64,000 nucleotides of DNA, taken from Opacimonas viscosa. Its GTDB lineage: Bacteria; Pseudomonadota; Gammaproteobacteria; Enterobacterales; Alteromonadaceae. Below, piece by piece: positions 38,360-48,273 of the stretch (positions within the stretch are counted from its first letter, which is position 1; every line of letters starts with the position of its first letter). A model generated the notes under the pieces. The model saw only the letters and a list, made by a program, of their open reading frames with translations. It was not told the DNA's origin and did no database searches. A program made the translations under genes and the position numbers. Where the stretch lies: the NCBI RefSeq assembly GCF_024199005.1, contig NZ_JANATA010000019.1, positions 1 through 64,000 of the forward strand. The letters are read 5' to 3'.

Positions 38360-39025
38360 ATGTTACGTTTCTTAAATGTGCTTGCGCTTTGTATGGTTTA
38401 TGTCTATTCCAGCACAAGTTTTGCCGCTTCCGAACAAGAAGAGGTGAATCCTTACGAGATGATTCAAACCTCTGCATCAACCACTTTTGCTCGGATGAAG
38501 GAAGAACAAGAGCAAATTCAAGCTAATCCAGAACACCTGCGCACCATCATGAGAGAAAACCTCCTGCCTAATGTGGATTATCGCTTTGCCGCGTTCATGA
38601 CTTTAGGCAATCGAGTAAAAACAGTGCCTGAGGCTAAACGCAACGAGTTTGTCGAAGTATTTCGTGAATACCTGGTCACTACTTATGCGAACGCACTTGG
38701 TTATTACGACGACCAGTCAGTGATTTTTGAACCGGCAGGTGATTATAAAGGCAAGCGTACGGTGACCATCCGAGCAGTGATTCAAGATGAAGGCCGACCA
38801 GATATAAAAGTGGCTTTCAAAGTGCGCTTTGACCGTCGCAAAAATAAATGGGGCGCTTATGACATGGTCGCAGAAGGTATCAGTCTGCTTTCTAGCCAAC
38901 GTAGCGAGTTTGAAACCATCTTACGCCAAGACGGTATCGATACTGTGATTGCTCTTATGCAAGAAAAAATAAACCAGCCTATCGTTTTACAAAATGGTGT
39001 GGCTCCTGGTGAGTTAATTCAGTAA
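38360..39025 (+). CDS. mlaC: Periplasmic phospholipid shuttle MlaC
   Basis: A 221-residue periplasmic protein with a signal peptide (about 1-22, ending SSTSFAAS). The conserved LLPNVDYRFAAFMTLG and the VRFDRRKNKWGAYDMVAEGI segment are typical of MlaC, which carries lipids between MlaA and MlaFEDB. Its stop overlaps the mlaB start by one base. Confidence 0.94.
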   Translation: MLRFLNVLALCMVYVYSSTSFAASEQEEVNPYEMIQTSASTTFARMKEEQEQIQANPEHLRTIMRENLLPNVDYRFAAFMTLGNRVKTVPEAKRNEFVEVFREYLVTTYANALGYYDDQSVIFEPAGDYKGKRTVTIRAVIQDEGRPDIKVAFKVRFDRRKNKWGAYDMVAEGISLLSSQRSEFETILRQDGIDTVIALMQEKINQPIVLQNGVAPGELIQ

Positions 39026-39315
39026 TGGCTTACTCGACAAACTTCCAAAACAATGTTTTAACGCTATCTGGTCAATTAACCAAGCAGACGATTAAACATG
39101 ACTTATTGAAAACTGAGCCGAAGTTTCGACACTGTTCCTTACTGACTATCAACTTGAGTGAACTCACAGCAGTCGATAGTGCTGGGCTGGCATGGCTGAT
39201 TAACATCATGCGCGATTGTCGCTCTGCCAATATTGCGTTAGAGTGGCAAGATGTGCCTTCAAATATCATGCAACTCGCAAAATTAAGTAACGCCCAATCA
39301 CTTTTCACACAGTAA
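39025..39315 (+). CDS. mlaB: STAS-domain protein MlaB
   Basis: A 96-residue STAS protein. The core LTINLSELTAVDSAGLAWLI is present, as in E. coli MlaB, where it stabilises MlaF. It overlaps mlaC by one base. Confidence 0.9.
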   Translation: MAYSTNFQNNVLTLSGQLTKQTIKHDLLKTEPKFRHCSLLTINLSELTAVDSAGLAWLINIMRDCRSANIALEWQDVPSNIMQLAKLSNAQSLFTQ

Positions 39316-39353
39316 AAGTGTATCAATAACAAGATCTATAACTTGAGAGAATT

Positions 39354-40882
<1,529 letters not shown>

Positions 40883-40915
40883 AATCTCCCTAAAGCTTTA
40901 CATGAGGGCACTTAA

Positions 40916-42157
40916 CTAAAGTTTTTGTGCCCGTTGCCATACTTCCTCAAGGGTAATTTTAAATAAGAGTGGCGCTGAATTTTCATAAAAAATACGCATC
41001 TCTTCACACTTGATATTTTTGTGGTAGTTTTTTTTCCAAGGATCATTCACTGCGTACAAGACGCCATTGGCAACAGCGACGCCTTCTAAAGAAGCATTAT
41101 CCATAGTTGATAACCTTGGGCAAGAAGCACCTATATTGGGTGCAATAAATTTCAGTTTAACCTTATATTTATCAGTCACATTGTTAACATTGACTAACCA
41201 TAATTCATTATCATTTCGTGCAGCTGCAATTAACCAGTCCTGACCATTCCATGTAAACGTTTCCAGCCCATTAATCGGATTAGGTCTTGTCTTGGCGTAG
41301 TTTGGATAATCAATGTAAGTATCTTGAACAGCGATAAATTCTTCGGTTTGCCAGAATGCATCGTGTAATTGTGTACTAAAAACACGTGCTTGGTTATGCA
41401 TATTCTTCTCTAAGCCCAGAAACAGCTGTTCACCAACAATCGCTAAGCCTTCTATACCATCATTAGCAAAATTGCCTACCTCTGAACTCATTGGAAATTG
41501 TACAGCTCTTACACCAGTAACCTGAAGTGGAGCATTAGCAAACGCCTGAATTCCTGTATCTGAACTTTTTGGTACGAGTTGTAAGCGCACTAAAACAGTA
41601 GGATAAGAGGTAGAATGTGTAGCAGAAAATTTGGCTTTACATGCTGGGCTGAGTTTCCCTAACGTCGATGCATCTTCTGTTACTGTAATAAAAGAATCGG
41701 GGCTAAGTGGATCTTTCACCAATGCCTCTAAATCAGGTTTAGTGAGTAAATATTGCGTAAAACAACTATCGACTACATTTGGGGCGATAGTATAGGGTTG
41801 TGATTTGGTAACGATACTGCTGTGTGGGTCGATAAAATGTAATTGTTTTATCTGAGTTGCATCAGCACTAGCATCCGAAATCGAAACTAATGTATTTTTG
41901 TACCAGGTTAATCCTGACGGCTGAGGGTCGATATAAAATCCCAAGCTATCATCTATGGCGGTTAACCATTGACCAACCACTTCTAGTTCTGACGCAGTTG
42001 CCAATTCCCGAGATTCTGACGATGCTGTGTTGACTATATGTTTTGGGATGTAGTCTTGTGCATCAATATAGCCTGGAGTATCTGGCGTTATCTGAACCGC
42101 ACAGGATGCACAGAACACAGCCGATAAAAGTAACAAGTTGACACATTTTTTCTGCAT
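40916..42157 (-). CDS. Probable exported beta-propeller-like protein of unknown function
   Basis: A 413-residue exported protein with a short signal sequence (LLLLSAVFCASCAV); a lipoprotein cysteine is possible, but the lipobox CASC is poor. The middle and C-terminal parts have propeller-like strands and an EGLAIVGEQLFLGLEKN motif that recalls the phytase-like esterase (PF13449) or SdiA-regulated groups. Several cysteines occur (CEEMRIFY near the end). It is divergent from a PhoD-like phosphatase, which suggests a phosphate-related role, though no Pho box was found. Confidence 0.55.
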   Translation of the reverse strand: MQKKCVNLLLLSAVFCASCAVQITPDTPGYIDAQDYIPKHIVNTASSESRELATASELEVVGQWLTAIDDSLGFYIDPQPSGLTWYKNTLVSISDASADATQIKQLHFIDPHSSIVTKSQPYTIAPNVVDSCFTQYLLTKPDLEALVKDPLSPDSFITVTEDASTLGKLSPACKAKFSATHSTSYPTVLVRLQLVPKSSDTGIQAFANAPLQVTGVRAVQFPMSSEVGNFANDGIEGLAIVGEQLFLGLEKNMHNQARVFSTQLHDAFWQTEEFIAVQDTYIDYPNYAKTRPNPINGLETFTWNGQDWLIAAARNDNELWLVNVNNVTDKYKVKLKFIAPNIGASCPRLSTMDNASLEGVAVANGVLYAVNDPWKKNYHKNIKCEEMRIFYENSAPLLFKITLEEVWQRAQKL

Positions 42158-42219
42158 ATTTCACAACAACTTTTGTTAGTCTTGATAGGTAGATGATATA
42201 ACAAGTTCTCTTCTTCCAC

Positions 42220-42248
42220 TATGGATAAACAGAGTGGATATGGATAAA
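42220..42248. repeat. 10-base direct repeat before the PhoD-like gene
   Basis: TATGGATAAA occurs at 42220-42229 and 42239-42248, 19 bases start to start, in the divergent gap just before the start codon. It could be a regulator site; it does not match the PhoB box. Confidence 0.25.
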
Positions 42249-42260
42249 AAATATTGATAA

Positions 42261-44264
42261 ATGAATATACAAAATAGCCCTCAAACAGCATTACCTCTGA
42301 TCCTCGCTGGTCCTATCCTGCGTCATGTTGGTACTGATGCCTTTACATTATGGTGGGTTACTTCAGAAAAGTGTTCGCCTGAACTGACGTTGCAACAAGC
42401 TAATACCGTTATTGCTTTCGCTGAAGAGCACGCTCAACATCAGCAAACTCAGGTCGGATCTCATGCGTTTATCCACCTTTTGCACATTCAACAGCAGAAT
42501 TTATTTGATAGTACCTTATCTGCAAATTATCAACTCTCATTGAAAACTAAAACTAAGACGTCATCTTTACATGAATGTTGCCCGACGATGTTTTACGGTA
42601 AAGAAACGACAATACCGTTTGGTATTCCAGATATACTACAAAATGTGTATCACGGTTCATGTCGGAAGCCTCATCATCAGCAAGGCGATGCCTTGGCTCA
42701 ACTTGATAACGTACTTGCTCAGGCTTTAACTGAGGTCAACGATAATTCAGCAGACACTCTGCTCACTGATACCCATGCCGATATTGATATCCGTGCAAAT
42801 ACCACAACAAGACTGCCTCCCCCGCCAGACTGTCTGTTTTTAACCGGCGATCAAATTTACGCTGATGATGTGGCTGGACCCACGCTACATGTCATTCAAC
42901 AAGTGATTGCAGCATTGGGTTTGTTTTCAGAGTCTTTTCTCGAAGCAGCGATTTCTGACGCCAGTGAGTTAGCTGAGCATCCTGATGGTTATTATCAAAG
43001 AGAAAATATTCTACCTGATGTCAAACAGAATAAAGAATTGGCAAAATCTTTTTTCCAAGCCAAACGCAAGCCGATTTTTACATCTGTCAACGCACAAAAT
43101 CACTTGATGAGTTTTGCCGAAAATATTGCTATGTATCTGTTAACTTGGTCACCGACTCTCTGGCAGTTGTGTTCTATTTCACCACCGGCTCATTTGGATC
43201 CGGCTTATCACCAACGTTATGCCGATGAAGTACCGCTCATTACCAATTTTGTTGCGACACTGCCAAAAGTACAGAGGGCTTTAGCGCATATTCCGACCTA
43301 CATGATTTTTGATGATCATGATGTTACCGATGATTGGAATTTAACGCGTGGTTGGGAAGCAGATGCTTATAATCATCCTCTGTCTAAGCGTATGATCGGT
43401 AACGCTTTATTAGGATATTTTTTGTGTCAAGGCAGTGGCAACCAGCCCAAACAATTAACGCCGTTGTTTGCTGCTGTAGAAAAACATATATCGGATATAG
43501 GTATACACCAGCATGATGAATTATTAGACGTAATTTTTGCTTGGTCAACATGGCATTACTCACTTAAAACCCAACCTCCAGTCAGGGTTTTAGACACTCG
43601 AACGCAACGCTGGCGTTCCGAATCAAATATGGATAAACCCTCTGGATTGATGGACTGGGAGTCTTTAGTCGAGTTTCAACAATCTATCGTAGATGAAGAT
43701 GATGTCATTGTGATTTCTGCTGCGCCTATTTATGGTGTGAAATTTATTGAAATGATCCAAAGAGTGTTTACTTGGTTAGGTCAGGCATTAACCGTAGATG
43801 CAGAAAATTGGATGGCGCATCGAGGCACAGCCAATGTTATGCTAAACATTTTTCGCCATGTCAAAACGCCGCCTCGCTTTATTATCCTCTCGGGAGATGT
43901 CCACTATTCCTTCGTCTATGATGTAAAAATGCGTTTTCAAAGAAATTCTCCACAGGTGTTACAGTTTACTTGTAGTGGTTTAAAAAATGCGTTTCCGACA
44001 GCCTTAATCAGTAAACTAGATACCTTAAATCGTTGGTTTTATGGAAGTAAATCGCCGCTGAATGTCTTTACCAAGCGTCGGCAAATGAAGATTAGCACGA
44101 GACAACCCTTGGGATTTGCCCCGGCTGGACTCATCAACCACAATGGTATTGGGATTTTGCACATTCCTGAGCTCCCCATCCGTTCTTTAGAAGATGTAGA
44201 GTGTTCAGTATTGACATATCAAGGTCATGTGATTTTGTTTAAACCGCGCTCCAAAACAGGATAA
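42261..44264 (+). CDS. PhoD-like metallophosphatase/phosphodiesterase
   Basis: A 667-residue protein of the PhoD metallophosphatase superfamily. Metal-binding motifs in order are FLTGDQIYADD (about 193), YMIFDDHDVTDDW (about 355) and ILSGDVHYSF (about 550). There is no obvious signal peptide, which is unlike classic exported PhoD, so it may be cytoplasmic or use another export route. Family members act on phosphodiesters or phosphomonoesters; the substrate is unknown. The ATG has only a weak ribosome site. Confidence 0.78.
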   Translation: MNIQNSPQTALPLILAGPILRHVGTDAFTLWWVTSEKCSPELTLQQANTVIAFAEEHAQHQQTQVGSHAFIHLLHIQQQNLFDSTLSANYQLSLKTKTKTSSLHECCPTMFYGKETTIPFGIPDILQNVYHGSCRKPHHQQGDALAQLDNVLAQALTEVNDNSADTLLTDTHADIDIRANTTTRLPPPPDCLFLTGDQIYADDVAGPTLHVIQQVIAALGLFSESFLEAAISDASELAEHPDGYYQRENILPDVKQNKELAKSFFQAKRKPIFTSVNAQNHLMSFAENIAMYLLTWSPTLWQLCSISPPAHLDPAYHQRYADEVPLITNFVATLPKVQRALAHIPTYMIFDDHDVTDDWNLTRGWEADAYNHPLSKRMIGNALLGYFLCQGSGNQPKQLTPLFAAVEKHISDIGIHQHDELLDVIFAWSTWHYSLKTQPPVRVLDTRTQRWRSESNMDKPSGLMDWESLVEFQQSIVDEDDVIVISAAPIYGVKFIEMIQRVFTWLGQALTVDAENWMAHRGTANVMLNIFRHVKTPPRFIILSGDVHYSFVYDVKMRFQRNSPQVLQFTCSGLKNAFPTALISKLDTLNRWFYGSKSPLNVFTKRRQMKISTRQPLGFAPAGLINHNGIGILHIPELPIRSLEDVECSVLTYQGHVILFKPRSKTG

Positions 44265-44344
44265 CTGCTTAATATACTAGCCATCAATATAATCGCAAGT
44301 ATCGTGAACAGGCCACTTATTTGTACTTAGTTATAGCCGAAAGA

Positions 44345-44373
44345 TTGTTCGTCTGATCCTGCTTTGCTAAAAT
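44345..44373 (+). promoter_or_regulatory. fldB promoter
   Basis: TTGTTC (44345-44350), a 17-base spacer and TAAAAT (44368-44373) with an extended TGC in front. The same TTGCTAAAATGCT block stands before the yggN-like gene. Confidence 0.5.
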
Positions 44374-44400
44374 GCTCTTAAATTATTTGGAGATATGCTT

Positions 44401-44928
44401 TTGTCAGTAAATATTGGTTTATTTTATGGTTCCACCACCTGTTATACCGAAATGGCAGCAGAGAAAATAAAAGCAGAACTCGACCCTCTGATTGCCCCTG
44501 CAGCAGTTGAATTGTTTGATATCAAAGATACTCCATTACACAAAATTGCTCAGTTTAAAAAAGTGATTTTAGGGATCTCAACATGGGATTTTGGTGAACT
44601 ACAAGAAGACTGGGAATCCAGTTGGGATGATGTCAATGACATCGACTTTACTGGAAAAACGGTCGCACTATACGGTTTAGGTGATCAATATGGTTATGCT
44701 GATTGGTTTCAAGATGCTCTAGGCATGCTGCACGATGTAATCGTTCCGCTTGGCGCTGAAATTACGGGCTATTGGCCTAATAAAGGATATGAATTTAAGG
44801 CTTCCAAAGCTCTTACTGAAGATTCTGAATTCTTCGTCGGTCTGTCCCTTGATGATGAAAACCAATTCGACGTCACCGATGCTCGAATTCACAGTTGGTG
44901 TGCCAGTATTTTAGATGATTTGCGTTAG
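44401..44928 (+). CDS. fldB: Flavodoxin FldB
   Basis: A 175-residue long-chain flavodoxin. The FMN phosphate loop is FYGSTTCYTEMAAEKI; STWDFGELQEDWESSWDD and YGLGDQYGYADWFQDALGML match E. coli FldB (173 residues). It carries electrons between flavoproteins in the cytoplasm. A TTG start at 44401 with GGAG 8 bases upstream is preferred to the ATG at 44395, which is only 2 bases from GGAG. Confidence 0.9.
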   Translation: MSVNIGLFYGSTTCYTEMAAEKIKAELDPLIAPAAVELFDIKDTPLHKIAQFKKVILGISTWDFGELQEDWESSWDDVNDIDFTGKTVALYGLGDQYGYADWFQDALGMLHDVIVPLGAEITGYWPNKGYEFKASKALTEDSEFFVGLSLDDENQFDVTDARIHSWCASILDDLR

Positions 44929-44934
44929 ACCGTT

Positions 44935-45726
44935 ATGACTTCGCGCCTGCATCAAGGGTTTTATCGCAACGGAAATGAGCATCGGGCAGGTGCAGACGTC
45001 AGTTTTGGCGATATTATAAAATGCTTTGGTTTCCGCAGTATCGAAGTGGGTAAATGGGTGGCCAAAGAAGAGCAACAACTTGGTGCTAATCTTTTTTTTG
45101 ATGCGTTGTATGACCTTTGCGATATTTTACAAGTCCCCGAATCCGTTATTTCCTTAAATGGTCGTTTGGCACTAGCCTTTGGCAAAGGTGGGCGTAAAGG
45201 AGTCTGTGCGCATTATACGCCTGCTAAACATGAACTCAGTCTAGCCAAAAATGCTGGCGCAGGTTCTTTGGCACATGAATGGTTTCACGCCTTTGACCAT
45301 TATATTGCCAATAAAATGTATGCAAATACCCAAGTAGGTCAATTTGCCAGTGAATTATGCTTGCGTGGTAAAACTATCATTTCACATAATTTGAACCAAC
45401 GTTTAGAGGAGAGCCTGCATCATATTTTATTACCCGAAGTAGGTGCGCAAAGCGCCAGTTTAAATCCTTTTATTAGTCACGCTGTCGCACTCGATAAACA
45501 AAGTAAATCAGTTTATTACACGCTTCCCCAAGAAGCCTGTGCTAGGGCCTTCGAAGCTATGATACAAGACCACCCAATAAAAAACTCTTTCTTAGTGCAA
45601 GGTACCAAACAATCCAAGTTAGCACTGTTAGGTGCTTATCCTACAGGTGCATTAAGAGCAACTATCAACAAAGCCTTACACACTTATTTTTATCAACTTG
45701 GCTGTGCGGTGCAGCACAAAATTTAA
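44935..45726 (+). CDS. CLCA_X / LPD1-type putative zinc-binding protein
   Basis: A 263-residue protein. The segment GDIIKCFGFRSIEVGKWVAK resembles the LPD1 domain known from large polyvalent phage and plasmid proteins, and SLAHEWFHAFDHYIAN is an HEWFH (HExxH) motif that could bind zinc. Such proteins are annotated CLCA_X in Vibrio relatives; function unknown. It starts 6 bases after fldB and is probably co-transcribed. As LPD1 is typical of mobile-element proteins, domestication is possible. Confidence 0.7.
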   Translation: MTSRLHQGFYRNGNEHRAGADVSFGDIIKCFGFRSIEVGKWVAKEEQQLGANLFFDALYDLCDILQVPESVISLNGRLALAFGKGGRKGVCAHYTPAKHELSLAKNAGAGSLAHEWFHAFDHYIANKMYANTQVGQFASELCLRGKTIISHNLNQRLEESLHHILLPEVGAQSASLNPFISHAVALDKQSKSVYYTLPQEACARAFEAMIQDHPIKNSFLVQGTKQSKLALLGAYPTGALRATINKALHTYFYQLGCAVQHKI

Positions 45727-45846
45727 AGATCCTAAAAAAAAGTACCCCGACCTACAATCTATTAACAATTTTCACTACCTTTTTGTGTCAGAATCCTTAT
45801 ACTATAGCTTGGTTGGATTAATCATTATTAAAAGAATATAGAGTTT

Positions 45847-46248
45847 ATGAAAAGAAAAAAGCATACCTCAGCAGGTGATGAAGCTGAAATTGATATGACC
45901 CCGATGCTCGACATCGTTTTCATCATGTTAATCTTCTTTATCGTTACTACTTCTTTCGTTAAAGAAAAAGGCTTGGATGTTAACCGTCCAAAAGATAACA
46001 ACGAATCAAATCAGCCTAGTAAAGCATTATCTATCCAGATTGATGAACTAGGTGTTATTCGTATGAATGGTCGTGAAGTGGATGTCCGTCGCGTTGTTGC
46101 GAACATTCAAACTTTCCTCGCTGAAAACAACACAGATGTTGCTGCCATCCAGGCTCATGAAGATGCAGAACACGGTATTGTTGTCGAAGTAATGAACCAG
46201 GCTAAAATTGCAGGTATTAATCGCGTATCGGTACTTGTTAAAGAATAA
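45847..46248 (+). CDS. exbD: Solitary ExbD/TolR-family energy-transducing protein
   Basis: A 133-residue ExbD-family protein. The single membrane helix carries the proton-path Asp in IDMTPMLDIVFIMLIFFIV (residues about 16-34), followed by a periplasmic domain. ExbD works with ExbB and TonB to energise outer-membrane receptors. Here no exbB or tonB lies beside it: the neighbours are the LPD1 gene and, after a strong terminator, a CheW-like gene. It therefore must pair with components encoded elsewhere. The TonB-dependent receptors at 54200-63960 are possible beneficiaries. Confidence 0.9.
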   Translation: MKRKKHTSAGDEAEIDMTPMLDIVFIMLIFFIVTTSFVKEKGLDVNRPKDNNESNQPSKALSIQIDELGVIRMNGREVDVRRVVANIQTFLAENNTDVAAIQAHEDAEHGIVVEVMNQAKIAGINRVSVLVKE

Positions 46249-46262
46249 GTGTGACTTATGAT

Positions 46263-46293
46263 AAAAAGCCTAGCACGTGCTAGGCTTTTTTTT
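46263..46293 (+). terminator. Rho-independent terminator after exbD
   Basis: AAAAAGCCTAGCAC (46263-46276) and GTGCTAGGCTTTTT (46277-46290) form a perfect 28-base palindrome followed by more T. It is a strong and, by symmetry, bidirectional terminator. Confidence 0.9.
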
Positions 46294-46380
46294 GCGCTAA
46301 TTAAATATTATCCTAAGCGGGTTTTATACAACTCACCAATCCCTCATTAGCATTATTGTACATGCATACAAACAAAACTA

Positions 46381-46767
46381 TTACAGGTAAAAAGGCTTTG
46401 TCCCTTGGGAAATGTCCCAATCAGCATAAGTTATCTGATAGGTTTCTTCGATATTATCAGCAGGATAAGCAAATAACCCAAAGGCATTATCGCGACTATA
46501 CGAAATCACGACCGCAAATTTGGGCATATGTTTAATTCCTTCTTTACTAGGGTCAATAAGAGGAATGGAATATTTGCCAAATTTCATAATTGGCACAAGG
46601 ATATCGCCATGATACACAAAATGGTCAGCTACTGGATCAGGAATAATGGCATATACGGAATAAACGGGGACGTGCAAAGGAAGGCCATTCCAACTAAAAG
46701 GTCTAATATCAATTTTATCGACCCATTGAGCTAAAACAGAGTGTAGGAGTTGTGATGCTTTTGCCAT
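46381..46767 (-). CDS. Small protein with CheW-like character
   Basis: A 128-residue protein. The central FVYHGDILVPIMKFGKYSIPLIDP and later AVVISYSRDNAFGLFAYPADN have the strand pattern of a CheW domain (a receptor-binding barrel), but it is a weak match and no chemotaxis gene lies nearby. It could be a stand-alone CheW-like scaffold. It is 25 bases downstream of trmN on the same strand. Confidence 0.5.
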   Translation of the reverse strand: MAKASQLLHSVLAQWVDKIDIRPFSWNGLPLHVPVYSVYAIIPDPVADHFVYHGDILVPIMKFGKYSIPLIDPSKEGIKHMPKFAVVISYSRDNAFGLFAYPADNIEETYQITYADWDISQGTKPFYL

Positions 46768-46792
46768 ATTAAAAGCTCTCTTACTTACCTAT

Positions 46793-47539
46793 TTAGAAGT
46801 TTAAATAAAAATCCTTGCACAATTCTTTGTATTCTTCCGTGTATTGACCATCATTATCATAAATCACTAAACGCGATACATTCAACACATTTGACGAAAA
46901 AACAAAACGGACTATCGTCCGAATGGATTTTGCCAAGATATTACTATGAATTTCAACTCTATCTTCTAATAGCAAACCTACTGCCCTAGCTTTTACGATA
47001 AAGGCATCAATCTCTTGGGTCGGTAAGATACAGACAAACTGACCATTTTCGGACAGCATACGTGAAGCAGTCTCGCATAATTCATCATGGGAGAGACTAG
47101 ATTGACTACGTGCTTGGTTGCGCGAAGTGGAAATAGGATTACGACGTTGCTCAGCTATGATTTCGTCTTTGAAATATGGCGGATTAGTAATGATCAAATC
47201 GTATTTTTGCGATGGATAAATGGTTTTAATATCTGCATTGAGCATTTTTATGGCTTGGGGAAAGTGTGCGCGTTGTACATTTTGTTCTGATTGGTGATGC
47301 GCTCTTTCATCCAGCTCAACCCCAGTCAGCATTGCCTTTGGCGACGCTTTTTGTGCCATCATCAACGTCAAAATACCGGAACCAGAACCAATATCTAGAA
47401 TATATTTAGCATTATTTGGTTCCGTCCAACTCCCCAAAATAATACTATCGGTGCCCACTTTCATCGCACAACGGTCATGTTCAACGACAAATTTTTTGAA
47501 GCGAAAAGCCTTGGGTCTTCCGGCGGAAAATGAACTCAT
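46793..47539 (-). CDS. trmN: tRNA1(Val) (adenine-37-N6)-methyltransferase
   Basis: A 248-residue SAM enzyme (YfiC/TrmN6) making m6A at position 37 of tRNA-Val. The SAM motif is YILDIGSGSGILTLMMAQ and the adenine N6 catalytic motif DLIITNPPYFKDEI. E. coli YfiC is of similar length (245). It lies 20 bases after the NAD-binding protein gene. Confidence 0.93.
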   Translation of the reverse strand: MSSFSAGRPKAFRFKKFVVEHDRCAMKVGTDSIILGSWTEPNNAKYILDIGSGSGILTLMMAQKASPKAMLTGVELDERAHHQSEQNVQRAHFPQAIKMLNADIKTIYPSQKYDLIITNPPYFKDEIIAEQRRNPISTSRNQARSQSSLSHDELCETASRMLSENGQFVCILPTQEIDAFIVKARAVGLLLEDRVEIHSNILAKSIRTIVRFVFSSNVLNVSRLVIYDNDGQYTEEYKELCKDFYLNF

Positions 47540-47559
47540 GTGGCAAATAACCTTGTGTT

Positions 47560-48207
47560 TTATTCTGGCTGTAATTGAATCATTTGCTGAGCAACATAAT
47601 CCGCATGTACAGGCTTATACTTTTTCAATGGCCCTACAAAAATAAAAGGTATCAACCTAGAGAGTTTCAAGCCAAAACGTTCTCCCCTACGATACTCTTT
47701 TCGAGAACCGATTAATAATGAAGGTCTAACTGCTGCAGCATACTCCAATTGAGGCATCGTAAATATAGACGCTTCTAACTCACCTTTTACCTTGAGGTAA
47801 AAATTTTTGCTGTGTTTATTGGCTCCTACCGAAGAGATCCAAACAAACCCTTGTGCTCTTTGGGCTCTGGCCAGCTGTGCACATACGTGTACCAACTGAA
47901 AATCCACATAACGAAATGCTGATTTAGAACCTGCTTTTTTTATGGTTGTACCTAAACAACAAAAAACATGATTGACCGAAAAATAACCTTGGTAATCTTG
48001 TAAATAATCAAAATCGATGACCAATGGTTGTAACTTCTTTTCCGGATCGTGGAATTCGTTGTTCCCAAGGGGACGTCTAACTAAACACGTGACTTGAGAA
48101 TATTCAGGGGATACCAATAATTGTTGCACCAAGGAGCGACCAACCAAACCTGTTGCACCAATTACAGTAGCCGTTTTTTGGGGTGAGACCATCTGCATTG
48201 TTTTCAT
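47560..48207 (-). CDS. NAD(P)H-binding oxidoreductase (HTATIP2-like)
   Basis: A 215-residue Rossmann protein of the atypical SDR group. The cofactor motif is TVIGATGLVGRSLVQQLL and the central VFCCLGTTIKKAGSKSAFRY with WISSVGAN resembles HTATIP2/YwnB-type proteins. The substrate is unknown. It is divergent from the S9 peptidase gene. Confidence 0.82.
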   Translation of the reverse strand: MKTMQMVSPQKTATVIGATGLVGRSLVQQLLVSPEYSQVTCLVRRPLGNNEFHDPEKKLQPLVIDFDYLQDYQGYFSVNHVFCCLGTTIKKAGSKSAFRYVDFQLVHVCAQLARAQRAQGFVWISSVGANKHSKNFYLKVKGELEASIFTMPQLEYAAAVRPSLLIGSRKEYRRGERFGLKLSRLIPFIFVGPLKKYKPVHADYVAQQMIQLQPE

Positions 48208-48273
48208 GGTAATTTAATACGTGATGTATGATAATTTGGAGCATGATAATTAAAATAATTTGGAAGCACAAAA

